Positions 31,401-36,553 of a stretch of 64,000 bases of DNA are shown here, in pieces. The DNA lies in the NCBI RefSeq assembly GCF_030732225.1, contig NZ_CP132230.1:1979001-2043000 (forward strand), given 5' to 3'. The stretch's first letter is position 1, and each line of letters begins with the position of its first letter. A program made the position numbers and the translations under genes. Origin of the DNA: Streptococcus iniae (lineage in GTDB: Bacteria; Bacillota; Bacilli; Lactobacillales; Streptococcaceae). Below the pieces are notes generated by a model. That model had not been told where the DNA came from, searched no databases, and saw nothing but the letters and a program-made list of their open reading frames with translations.

Positions 31401-32447
31401 TTTTGCTTTCAATTCAGCAGCACGTTTAATGTAATCTTGTGCCGCTTCAGGCCAAACTTGATATCCGTTTTCATCATAACTAGCCCATTCCCTAACAAGC
31501 AATTCTGTTCGGTCTAAACTACGATCAAAATAGACAGTAGGATCACCAACTTTCCGATACCCATTAGCAACACCATCTGTTACTAATAAGAAGACAGTTT
31601 TTCTATTATTGGTCATAGGCCCTTTGATACGATTGTATTCTGCTATGGTATCATCAATAGCCGGTACTGTTGGTGTTCCTCCGTTCGTATGGAAACTATC
31701 AATTGCTTTATTGATATCAGTTGTACTACTCATTAAAGCACTTGGCTTATAATTATAACGATAATCTGCTCCTGTTTCCGGCGTTACCCCAACTACTGTA
31801 GTAAAATCATTCACTGACGTTTTCGGGTTTGAGCCAATAGTTCCTGTTGCATATGAACCTTTCAAGTTTTCTAACGGATAGTAATTGTCGTAATAAAAGA
31901 ACTTTTGACCATATGAATTATAGCGAAAATAACCAGGTAAGTAAGTATCGATATCTACATATACATATTTACTTGATGCATTATAAGTAAATTTGTAGGT
32001 TGAACTCCGGTAACTAATATCAGAGTCAATCCCACGATAGGTATTAACCATAACGCGGTCAGTCGTTTCTGGGTTACTTGTAAAAACAAGTTTTGGGTTC
32101 TTTTCATCATAGGTTGCACCAGCATCAAGAGGTGTTGTTAACTTTTTCAAAGCCTCCTGAACACTGCCAATTGTATCTTTAAAGGAACCACTATTATCTT
32201 GTAAAATTACCAAGTCGATTGGCTGTCTAGGCATTTTCCAATCCACTTTTTCAACGGTTTCTATTTTAATAGAACACCCTTCTTGTGTTGCTTTGGTTGT
32301 TGTTGTTGTACCTGTTACGATTGTCCCCAATTCTTGAGCTTTTACAAACAATCCATTGGCAAAAAATGCCGTCCCCGATACTGCAACCATGGCAACTAGA
32401 ACTCTAACAAACCACTTTTTAAAAGCTTGTTTGTCTATTTGCTTCAT
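19431..32447 (-). CDS. Giant LPXTG adhesin: von Willebrand A head with about 22 isopeptide-type repeat domains
   Basis: A 4338-residue wall protein. Residues 1-38 look like a signal peptide. A von Willebrand A domain (about 70-440) has a full MIDAS: DNSGS at 84, Thr in NGGTPTVPA, and Asp 291 in VTDG. About 22 domains of 140-180 residues follow, of the fimbrial K2N isopeptide (RrgB D2) type: Lys in KKIN, Asp in DTLD, Asn in IPNTAKVTYQN, joined by TPPTPPVTVTPP linkers. The last domain holds a coiled-coil insertion (about 4018-4173). It ends in LPRTGD (about 4306), a hydrophobic segment and RKES, a sortase signal. I find only two cysteines, 58 and 585. The layout suggests a long rigid stalk presenting a metal-dependent adhesive head; ligand unknown. 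No sortase C or minor pilins lie nearby, so it is not a pilus operon. Confidence 0.9.
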   Translation of the reverse strand: MKQIDKQAFKKWFVRVLVAMVAVSGTAFFANGLFVKAQELGTIVTGTTTTTKATQEGCSIKIETVEKVDWKMPRQPIDLVILQDNSGSFKDTIGSVQEALKKLTTPLDAGATYDEKNPKLVFTSNPETTDRVMVNTYRGIDSDISYRSSTYKFTYNASSKYVYVDIDTYLPGYFRYNSYGQKFFYYDNYYPLENLKGSYATGTIGSNPKTSVNDFTTVVGVTPETGADYRYNYKPSALMSSTTDINKAIDSFHTNGGTPTVPAIDDTIAEYNRIKGPMTNNRKTVFLLVTDGVANGYRKVGDPTVYFDRSLDRTELLVREWASYDENGYQVWPEAAQDYIKRAAELKAKGTDLKQKLGNDATVVVGFWEDTKAFTGNAQYGSAYLNRLDSPDSKTTMQTGDPRSIQAVFHEAIESVASPDKILPTGEKASFYVNESDINVFSDKILKAVTSALVKEDVKGDFTITDGYTVDSITLNGKKVVETVTDSTTQIRGTVKQEGNKVTIAVPESVFNPGSNTFDYKLNRKEEPAGTTEANETVPPDNYTPTKVNREVGQLVGTFKVGTYTSAQIGSTTPTMVEVTDLKYCYPRATKDVKDKDSSNDTNGDDGKSGNLAQDPLLASLGLNRPSYAASLSDQKEEFTYTIDYNMYNIPLEMKQNVMFTDQLNYHLQYVDAYVTDQAGNKLTNFTVSTQETKDAKGNATTTVVAQVPKLPGTNNDTIKEGEYGGHKFKTYKLIIKARIKDQYTLENNATEYYKMIQDNNGLGFLNQAAIIWNGNTTAVDDPTSQLRRSNAVYVAPPLKTDVTKEVSQDSNVKGGNHLDLSTRLDDYYYRINSTWPGIFDSYTIEDILVPELRTLNSEGKDLVYVNGVSIPSLTKFIKVEQVNINGETRDRVYLDLQKTSLTRTDLLRINREITAANQGNTGPAVLTLAIKARIKEGASLDRYLDKSGKVLVPNTANVLLNNEKLESNKVTVSPNTPTALKLINAEATHLNSADGQTFSYDVFATLPSDINKATEYVIRDELDDRIELVNFEGTNSPLKMVGTDASDFTTEVVVENGKQVIYSRMKSTSFATVKANDPIHLVVNAKVKSGATGTIDNIATINYNGKPTATTPPVTVTPPPPVTKTVEPTVTERQAGEADGVTEGTYKAVINKAGEDIELAVWNDPYIYKVKSVVPKGAQTFTIEDTLIPEMEMVTNVTAQHPRNVFITVDGAQVEIPANQISVDQTDVNKQKISVSLTEDQIKQYADKEITLSFTAKFKQFASLTKYISDQNGMPKAPNTAFVQVNNNPKVESNKVTVTPPVNKPELKKTVNDTLHADLTGRYEVFKYGLTTSMPYNAKDFVVTDVLEPVLHFTSLPNEVLVTVGEKRYTGTELTDILKIEKKVVNNVEREVVTVTFGAKDIQGNEGKPVNIEFLAQVNNEADLTPYRYVTENHSAKYGTDINHAEIPNTASYSINNTFTQDSNKVTVTPPPPTESKIDKKIEDPSSTTTPKALVTDLTIKNEQDYNYIVDATLPSNIFEYKSWKLEDTLDPRLQLSQTKNPYVETVRDDGRPMDQTDTDYLKEHFKVSVEDATVDGKATKKVVVTVPEGMMKTLHDKYKIRLIIPAQIKAGVTDTQIPNEAIKTGVKPNNDVHVMKPPVVTVNPPQQDPDLNKTIIKKETDGSETKVGHLDVDNEVPYNYEITSNLPTDILNYKNFVITDTLDSQLTALNTDTQKPVISGAAAEFFDVTVEGQKVTATMKNINAISLTLSETERTAYLARAKEALSGKQIALIIPAQINKGVTTLLIENKANLVFTNAVNEEKNKETQPVTVTPPGETPTVDKKINKELTSATVAFNSNYTYNVTSKLPTDITTYKAYAIVDTIDPRLAIQGTPVMAKIDGVDMTQFFDITVVDNKVTATMKNFVNAKALANKTVELVITAHVKLDATQTYPEKPVTVDNKASVEFTNKTGVVGTPVESPTVTVTTPPLTKMINESSLHLDTPTEQAYHYNIKTALPSDIGNYKTFAINDTIDKDLTAKTATIKDPEMAKFFDITVSAKEDGKAQTVTAKITNFEAAKKYAGVEVELVIASQINKGVTRQEIPNQSTVTYSNNVTVDGNPAVETTTPPTPPVTVTPPGETPTISKKINDTLNTAVFEPEATYTYNVKSVLPVDIAKYQKFVISDDVDSRLTVSSDAKATFIKDPEMAKFFTVAVNGQAVTATMKNISDAKALAGKEVELVITAKINKDAKLAAGETGIPNQAIVTYRNKSAVDSDPDTKTPPTPPVNVVPPTLTKKINETLDHLDTPTKTDYKYHIKAQLPTDIANYSSFEIKDTLNNDLAIQGKPVISGEAAKFFEVVVSDQKVTAKITDFKAAEAYAGQEVELVITSQIRDGVVTTNIPNTAEVSFNDKPASEGLPNKTTPPTPPVTVTPPTVTKKINENRDQLAIENGKEYTYNIKTTLSKAIASFKKFEITDSVDKDLTVIKADIKNEAMRSFFTVTVPEKVAGQGQIITAAINNFTAAAPFADQEVELIITAKINDGITRASIPNTTKVIYNNSNVVDVPDLETPPTPPVTVTPPGEVPTVEKTINGSLTEAVVEPESNYTYNITATLPRDIATYKIFSIVDTLDVRLSLAEGVKPTIKGEAAKFFTVDVSGQKVIAKITDFKAAAAYASKSVELVIPAQLNKDAKLAEGEKGVPNVAKVTYQNQFHADGTPDSETPSTPPVTVTPPTLTKKINESIDHLDIDTGKDYNYNIKTSLPSDITSYQTFVINDTLAKELDVKNTPIIKGEAAKFFDVNVDGQKVTATMKDFAKAGALAGKEVELVITAQIRSGETRQNIPNQATMTYTNKVDADGNPGTTTTTPPTPPVTVTPPGENPTVTKLINKTEKHLDVDNEKDYTYNIKAVLPNNITRYTSFVIVDDIDSDLVVRGQPVIEGSAKDFFDVKVDGQKVTATMKDFAKAGALAGKEVELVITAQIKAGITRQNIPNTTKVVYNRNFISGTPGTDGTTPPPPGTNTPPEETPPTPPVTVTPPGETPTVSKKINETESHLDIDTEKDYTYNIKSTLPVDIAKYKAFTIVDTLDKDLAIQGTPVIKGSAKDFFDVNVDGQKVTATMKDFAKAGALAGKEVELVITAQIREGVTRQNIPNTAKVTYQNKSHVDGTPDTETPSTPPVTVTPPGENPTVTKLINKTEKHLDVDNEKDYTYNIKAVLPNNITRYTSFVIVDDIDSDLVVQGQPVIEGSAKDFFDVKVDGQKVTATMKDFAKAGALAGKEVELVITAQIKAGVTRQNIPNTTKVVYNRNFISGTPGTDGTTPPPPGTNTPPEETPPTPPVTVTPPGENPTVTKLINKTEKHLDVDNEKDYTYNIKAVLPNNITRYTSFVIVDDIDSDLVVQGQPVIEGSAKDFFDVKVDGQKVTATMKDFVKAGALAGKEVELVITAQIKAGVTRQNIPNTTKVVYNRNFVSGTPGTDGTTPPPGTNTPPEETPSTPPVTVTPPGETPTVSKKINDTESHLDIDTEKDYTYNIKSTLPVDIAKYKAFTIVDTLDKDLAIQGTPVIKGSAKDFFDVNVDGQKVTATMKDFAKAGDLAGKEVELVITAQIREGVTRQNIPNTAKVTYQNKSHVDGTPDTETPSTPPVTVTPPTPNTPPLEKKVNGADKANLAERQEVFTYTLDTTMPTGAFAFDISDTLENVLTVDGAVKATLAGKTVPAEQITVKDQKVTITFTKDQVKSYAGKAIHVTFAAKVKDGADLTPYMVNGPTSIPNTANYIINNDPNMTKDSNTVPVLPPTPTEPGIDKKINKTLEHLDIERNTSYMYNVNAALPNDISTYKNFVITDNLEDVLTINGEVVVLVDGYQLPESTFVKSVDGNKVTVTVKDFAALKGYKQIQVYIPANIKTDADLSKYADSKVPNTAHLAFTNSNGIDGSKDTVPVTVTPPGETPPTPVNPPTPGKPVKTVSGVDGDNPTYSLRLGLASDAFRFDIKSVVPQDMTKEKRQNITSITIKDRLDNNLKVTSVALKITGQADAISNFIDEDYQEAKKALDEAKAKLEEITKATGTASQEQVTQAKAKVASLETQVKAVQSKLAELKVPDDTAPTTDSTAPSGSDGGKVLIDKSAEIAAQEKELAALTGQLNEAKQALEAASKALNEAKTPAEIKVEADNQQKVIAKAQEAFDKAKEKKDKVDAKTALLAKVTENGELTKEALTALGGKVTISADGQTVTVDISDEATMEALKGYTVSAIIYAKIKDVTALKDVHFKDGILNTAEVQFNHDPSQDMTKKTNTVKVTPPKPEGPKPQTPPTGKTPPKHPTPKTPGKPVLPRTGDTTSLIGAAIGTLLLGLGFVELKRKES
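21555..23867 (-). repeat. Near-identical tandem domain repeats in the giant adhesin (A-B-A-A-B)
   Basis: Five consecutive domains are almost identical in DNA: A 23867-23388 (480), B 23387-22950 (438), A 22949-22470 (480), A 22469-21993 (477), B 21992-21555 (438). A units start NPTVTKLINK, B units TPTVSKKIN. The third A lacks one proline codon in its linker. This indicates recent duplication by recombination. Confidence 0.85.
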
Positions 32448-32462
32448 TCTCTCTCTCCTCTA

Positions 32463-32481
32463 TAGCATCTCAATCATGCTA
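32463..32481 (-). promoter_or_regulatory. Small hairpin in the leader of the giant adhesin gene
   Basis: TAGCAT (32463-32468) and ATGCTA (32476-32481) form a six-base stem about 15 bases before the ATG and immediately upstream of the GGAG ribosome site at about 32455-32460. It might modulate translation. I could not identify a convincing promoter in the 147-base gap. Confidence 0.3.
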
Positions 32482-32594
32482 ACATACTGTTATCTAATTA
32501 ACCTCATATATCGTGTTTTTCTCGCTTGCGTTGCTGCTAATCAAATAACATGACATCCAATTACACTCCATCAATCTTGTTTAATACCACCTTT

Positions 32595-35384
32595 CTAGAA
32601 CCGTTTCTTAAAGACTTTTGCAACAGTTGCCAACATTCCTAAAAGCATTAAGCCTGATAATTCAAGTAATTGATTAGAATCTCCCGTTCGAGGTAATTCT
32701 TCTTTTGTCACTACTTGTTTTACGTCTTGCTTTTGTTTTGGAGTATCCAATTGAGTCTGATTCGATATCGGTGTATTTTTTACTGGGTTGCTTGGAGTTG
32801 GTTTTTCCATTGTCCCAACTTCAATAATTTCAGAAGTTGGTGCTTCAATCAGCTCTTCAGAAATCAATTCTCTTGAAATTTCGACACCATTTACTGTAAT
32901 GACAGTGTAAACACGTTTTATAACGCCTTGCTTACCCACCTGAAGTTGATTTTCTTTTCCTTTTTCTAGGTTAGAGTTTTCTACAACAATGCTTGAATAA
33001 TCAATTGCTTCAGTAACAATCTCTTCAGAAACAACTGTTACAACATCTGGTTGCTTAGTCCCTCGGAGGTATACTGCTTCTTGTCCTGCAACAATGTCTT
33101 TTTCACTGCTTGTTGTGATGACTTCAACTGAACTTGCATCTTTTAGTTGATAGCTAGTAACTACTGTTTTATGTCCTGCTTCTGCAGCTGTTTTTAGTTT
33201 AGTTTGACCAATTTCTAATGTTGGGTCATCTTCATAAACAACTGTGGTTGGTGCTGGAATAACAACCACTTCTTCTTTTGGCATTGTTCCAACTTTGATA
33301 ACTGTTGGAACCATTGCTGTGATGAGTTTTTCGGAACCAACATCTCGAACACCATTGGTTTCAGTGTAGCTTTGTTCTCCAGCTGTACCTATTTTAGTTG
33401 TTTGTTGTCCATAAGCTAGACTTGGATCTGCTTCGTAAACTGTGGTCACGGCGATTGCTTCCGTCTTAGTAACTGTCACTGGTACAACATCTGGCTGTTT
33501 GGTCCCTCGTAAGTATACTGCTTCTTGTCCTGCAACAATGTCTTTTTCACTGCTTGTTGTGATGACTTCAGCTGATGTGGCATCTTTTAATTGATAACTT
33601 GTAACAACTGTCTTGCTTCCTGCTACTGCTGCTGTTTTTAGTTTGGTTTGACCTATTTCTAATGTTGGGTCATCTTCATAAACAACTGTGGTTGATGCTG
33701 GAATTGCAACAACTTCTTCTTTTGGCATTGTCCCAACTTTTATAACTGTCGGAACCATTGCTGTGATGAGTTTTTCGGAACCAACATCTCGTACACCATT
33801 AGTTTCAGTGTAACTTTGTTCCCCTGCTGTACCTGTTTGAGTGATCTGTTGGCCGTAGGCTAGACTTGGATCTGCTTCGTAAACTGTGGTCACGGCGATT
33901 GCTTCCGTCTTAGTAACTGTCACTGGTACAACATCTGGCTGTTTGGTCCCTCGTAAGTATACTGCTTCTTGTCCTGCAACAATGTCTTTTTCACTGCTTG
34001 TTGTGATGACTTCAGCTGATGTGGCATCTTTTAATTGATAACTTGTAACAACTGTCTTGCTTCCTGCTACTGCTGCTGTTTTTAGTTTGGTTTGACCTAT
34101 TTCTAATGTTGGGTCATCTTCATAAACAACTGTGGTTGGTGCTGGAATTGCAACAACTTCTTCTTTTGGCATTGTCCCAACTTTTATAACTGTCGGAACC
34201 ATTGCTGTGATGAGTTTTTCGGAACCAACATCTCGTACACCATTAGTTTCAGTGTAACTTTGTTCCCCTGCTGTACCTGTTTGAGTGATCTGTTGGCCGT
34301 AGGCTAGACTTGGATCTGCTTCGTAAACTGTGGTCACGGCGATTGCTTCCGTCTTAGTAACTGTCACTGGTACAACATCTGGCTGTTTGGTCCCTCGTAA
34401 GTATACTGCTTCTTGTCCTGCAACAATGTCTTTTTCACTGCTTGTTGTAATGACTTCAGCTGATGTGGCATCTTTTAATTGATAACTTGTAACAACTGTC
34501 TTGCTTCCTGCTACTGCTGCTGTTTTTAGTTTAGTTTGACCAATTTCTAATGTTGGGTCATCTTCATAAACAACTGTGGTTGGTGCTGGAATAACAACCA
34601 CTTCTTCTTTTGGCATTGTCCCAACTTTTATAACTGTCGGAACCATTGCTGTGATGAGTTTTTCTGAACCAGCATCTCGTACACCATTAGTTTCAGTGTA
34701 ACTTTGTTCTCCTGCTGTACCTATTTTAGTTGTTTGTTGTCCATAAGCTAGACTTGGATCTGCTTCATAAACCTTTGTTACGGCAATTACTTCTGTCTTT
34801 GTAACTGTCACTGGAGTCGTACTTCCTCCATTAACAAGAGCACGGTATTTTTCAATTTTTTCTAAAAGCGTTGCCTTAGAAGCCTTCATATTCACAATGT
34901 TGTTTACAGCTGCAAAATCTGCAGCCGCATCATCGAACAGTTGCTTTGCATAAGCCACATCACCCTCATCAAGAAATAATTGGATATCATCTAGTTGTTG
35001 ATTAACCTGATTTATCAAATTTTGTTCGTTTAAGTCTGGAACATCTTCGTCTGCTGGAGGTTCATCCGCTGTAGCTGCTAGTGTTACTGGTGTCGATAAT
35101 TCTGTGCTTGGTTGAACAACTACTGGTGCTGCTACTGAGAAGGTAGCTTTTGGTGTCTCTAAGACCCTACTTGTCACTGTTGGTTCAACAGTTTTATTTG
35201 TTTCAGAAACGGTAGTAGTTTCTGGTGCTGTGACAAGTGGAGTCGTCGCTGTTAAGGTATCCTCTGCCTTAACTGTCTTTGTGGTAAATGACAGACTACC
35301 ATCATCAACTAAAAGCTGAGAAAGTACTGCTACTGACAACAATGACAAGAACGAAAGGTGCTTGACCTGTTTTTTGGTTCCCAT
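32595..35384 (-). CDS. LPXTG surface protein with nine G5-type domains
   Basis: A 929-residue wall protein. The signal sequence (about 1-41) ends near VKAED and has no YSIRK motif. A Thr/Val-rich stretch and a helical segment (about 135-190) precede four 148-residue units. Each unit holds two G5-like domains: one starting VTVTKTEAIAVTTVYEADPS and ending IKVGTMPKE, one starting APTTVVYEDDPTLEIGQT and ending VYLRGTKQPDV. A ninth G5-like domain ends IIEVGTMEK. The LPRTGD sortase signal is near residue 897. G5 domains bind N-acetylglucosamine-type glycans or zinc and often form adhesive stalks; no catalytic domain is attached. It is separated from the giant adhesin by 147 bases on the same strand, possibly co-expressed. 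RBS AAGGAG is good. Confidence 0.88.
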   Translation of the reverse strand: MGTKKQVKHLSFLSLLSVAVLSQLLVDDGSLSFTTKTVKAEDTLTATTPLVTAPETTTVSETNKTVEPTVTSRVLETPKATFSVAAPVVVQPSTELSTPVTLAATADEPPADEDVPDLNEQNLINQVNQQLDDIQLFLDEGDVAYAKQLFDDAAADFAAVNNIVNMKASKATLLEKIEKYRALVNGGSTTPVTVTKTEVIAVTKVYEADPSLAYGQQTTKIGTAGEQSYTETNGVRDAGSEKLITAMVPTVIKVGTMPKEEVVVIPAPTTVVYEDDPTLEIGQTKLKTAAVAGSKTVVTSYQLKDATSAEVITTSSEKDIVAGQEAVYLRGTKQPDVVPVTVTKTEAIAVTTVYEADPSLAYGQQITQTGTAGEQSYTETNGVRDVGSEKLITAMVPTVIKVGTMPKEEVVAIPAPTTVVYEDDPTLEIGQTKLKTAAVAGSKTVVTSYQLKDATSAEVITTSSEKDIVAGQEAVYLRGTKQPDVVPVTVTKTEAIAVTTVYEADPSLAYGQQITQTGTAGEQSYTETNGVRDVGSEKLITAMVPTVIKVGTMPKEEVVAIPASTTVVYEDDPTLEIGQTKLKTAAVAGSKTVVTSYQLKDATSAEVITTSSEKDIVAGQEAVYLRGTKQPDVVPVTVTKTEAIAVTTVYEADPSLAYGQQTTKIGTAGEQSYTETNGVRDVGSEKLITAMVPTVIKVGTMPKEEVVVIPAPTTVVYEDDPTLEIGQTKLKTAAEAGHKTVVTSYQLKDASSVEVITTSSEKDIVAGQEAVYLRGTKQPDVVTVVSEEIVTEAIDYSSIVVENSNLEKGKENQLQVGKQGVIKRVYTVITVNGVEISRELISEELIEAPTSEIIEVGTMEKPTPSNPVKNTPISNQTQLDTPKQKQDVKQVVTKEELPRTGDSNQLLELSGLMLLGMLATVAKVFKKRF
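33039..34814 (-). repeat. Four 444-bp tandem repeats (two G5-like domains each)
   Basis: Units are 34814-34371, 34370-33927, 33926-33483 and 33482-33039, aligned on the PVTVTKTE codons. The central two are nearly identical and the outer ones carry more differences. The exact 444-base periodicity keeps the reading frame, so copy number can change without frameshift. Confidence 0.85.
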
Positions 35385-35535
35385 AATTTTCTCCTTATAA
35401 TCCCTATTTTATGATGATTATCGTAATAAATGTTACTGACCTAATATGTTTTCATCGACATAATCTATTGACAATTAGATGGGCTTTTGTCTCACCAATT
35501 ATCCAGCTTTGTCCAATTTTACCCTAAAACCACAA

Positions 35536-36123
35536 TCACTTTTTGTGATGATTAGGTTTTTCAATTAAAGCATTGATTTTTTGATCCATTTTGCTTTCTT
35601 TCATTTCTGAAACAGTGACATCTTTTACAACACCGTCACTATCGACATAAAAGAAGGTGGGTACCGAATCAATTTTCAAAGCTGTTGCAGCTGCCATCCC
35701 ATTATCATAATAGTAGGGGAAATCAAATCCTTTTTCTGCAACATAGTTACTTGCTTTTGCTTTTGTTTCTTCTCCGTTACGTGAACCAGTTGCATTGATA
35801 AATAAGAAATTAACATCATTTTTGTATTTCGCATACATCTTGTTCATTGTTGGCATCATTGCTTGACAATGCGGACACCAGCTAGCCCACTCCATGACTA
35901 TCGTTGGTTTTCCTAAGGTCGCATTTGATGAATAAGCCTCCTCATTAACACCAGTTAAACTCAATTCAGGCAATTTTTGACCAATAAATTCCTTAGCTGC
36001 TATTTTCTGATTATTAGAAGAATCTTCCCGACTTGTCCTATTTTTCACAACGGCAAAACCAAGACCCCCTGTTACGACTAATAACAGTACAACTAACACG
36101 ATAAAATGTTTATAATTTTTCAA
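35536..36123 (-). CDS. Exported thioredoxin-like thiol-disulfide oxidoreductase
   Basis: A 195-residue protein with a single N-terminal membrane anchor or uncleaved signal (residues 5-26) followed by a TlpA/thioredoxin fold. The active site is WASWCPHCQAMMP (about residue 84), with the cis-Pro loop DSVPTFFYV (about 153). CPHC between redox cysteines is the DsbA-like dipeptide, suggesting disulfide formation rather than reduction. It acts outside the membrane. It lies next to two surface-protein genes, one of which (the giant adhesin) has exactly two cysteines, making it a candidate client. SdbA of S. gordonii is a known streptococcal thiol oxidase; orthology is not claimed. The start is TTG after GGGGAG. 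Confidence 0.85.
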   Translation of the reverse strand: MKNYKHFIVLVVLLLVVTGGLGFAVVKNRTSREDSSNNQKIAAKEFIGQKLPELSLTGVNEEAYSSNATLGKPTIVMEWASWCPHCQAMMPTMNKMYAKYKNDVNFLFINATGSRNGEETKAKASNYVAEKGFDFPYYYDNGMAAATALKIDSVPTFFYVDSDGVVKDVTVSEMKESKMDQKINALIEKPNHHKK

Positions 36124-36160
36124 TTATTTCTCTCCCCAATCTACCCATATTATCAATTAA

Positions 36161-36169
36161 ATTATAACA
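36161..36169 (-). promoter_or_regulatory. Extended -10 promoter of the oxidoreductase gene
   Basis: On the minus strand TG-T-TATAAT reads at 36169-36161, about 40 bases upstream of the TTG start. Confidence 0.55.
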
Positions 36170-36304
36170 CATTAAACTCATTTTAAACGTTTTTTCTAAC
36201 TTTTTAATATTTTTAAACAGATAGTTATCAAACTCTCATATTACCTTTTTAAAATTAAAAAAACTCCCTCCGATAATAGAAGAAAGTTAAATAAATAGAT
36301 AAAT

Positions 36305-36310
36305 AAAAAA
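36305..36310 (-). terminator. T-run ending the SRP RNA
   Basis: Six consecutive T on the minus strand follow the closing GTGCTC of the SRP RNA stem, so the RNA's own long stem doubles as terminator hairpin. Confidence 0.75.
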
Positions 36311-36382
36311 GAGCACACACTCGATATCGCTTAGGGCTGCTGGATTCCTCCCCTGACCCACTTCACGCACAAGTGTTGCTCC
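36311..36382 (-). ncRNA. ffs: Small signal recognition particle RNA (4.5S/scRNA)
   Basis: On the minus strand the sequence contains GGTCAGG, GGAGGAA and CAGCAGCC, the apical loop of bacterial SRP RNA that binds Ffh. Flanking arms pair (GAGCAACAC near the 5' end with GTGTGTGCTC at the 3' end). A promoter lies directly upstream and six T follow the 3' end. In other streptococci this gene is usually next to tadA; here about 4.3 kb carrying sht and an IS element separates them. Confidence 0.88.
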
Positions 36383-36389
36383 ATTTATT

Positions 36390-36417
36390 ATTGTACCATA
36401 CTTTTTGATATTTGCAA
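36390..36417 (-). promoter_or_regulatory. ffs promoter
   Basis: On the minus strand TTGCAA (36412-36417), a 16-base spacer and TACAAT (36390-36395) preceded by TG; the RNA begins about seven bases further on. Confidence 0.75.
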
Positions 36418-36440
36418 TATCTTTACCTAAGAATCACTTT

Positions 36441-36453
36441 GGCAAATCAAAGA
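36441..36453 (+). repeat. 13-base direct repeat flanking the second IS element (left copy)
   Basis: GGCAAATCAAAGA at 36441-36453 recurs exactly at 38009-38021. It is the likely target-site duplication. Confidence 0.7.
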
Positions 36454-36553
36454 AGTAATTTCTCAAAGTAAGTTACGTCTGCCCTCCAAAACCGGAAGTT
36501 AGTGTGAAAAGGATTTTTATGGTGGAATTAAGTCTGAGACGTTTGGATTAGAA

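Noticed and set aside
21555-34814. Regular repeats considered as CRISPR or other non-coding arrays
   Set aside because: Repeat units are 438-480 bp and 444 bp, translate in one frame as protein domains, and have no short spacers.
19431-35384. Pilus locus
   Set aside because: There is no pilus-class sortase, major subunit or minor subunit gene; both wall proteins have ordinary LPRTGD anchors.
32595-35384. Catalytic domain in the G5 protein
   Set aside because: Beyond signal peptide, short helical region, G5-like repeats and anchor there is no further domain-sized sequence.
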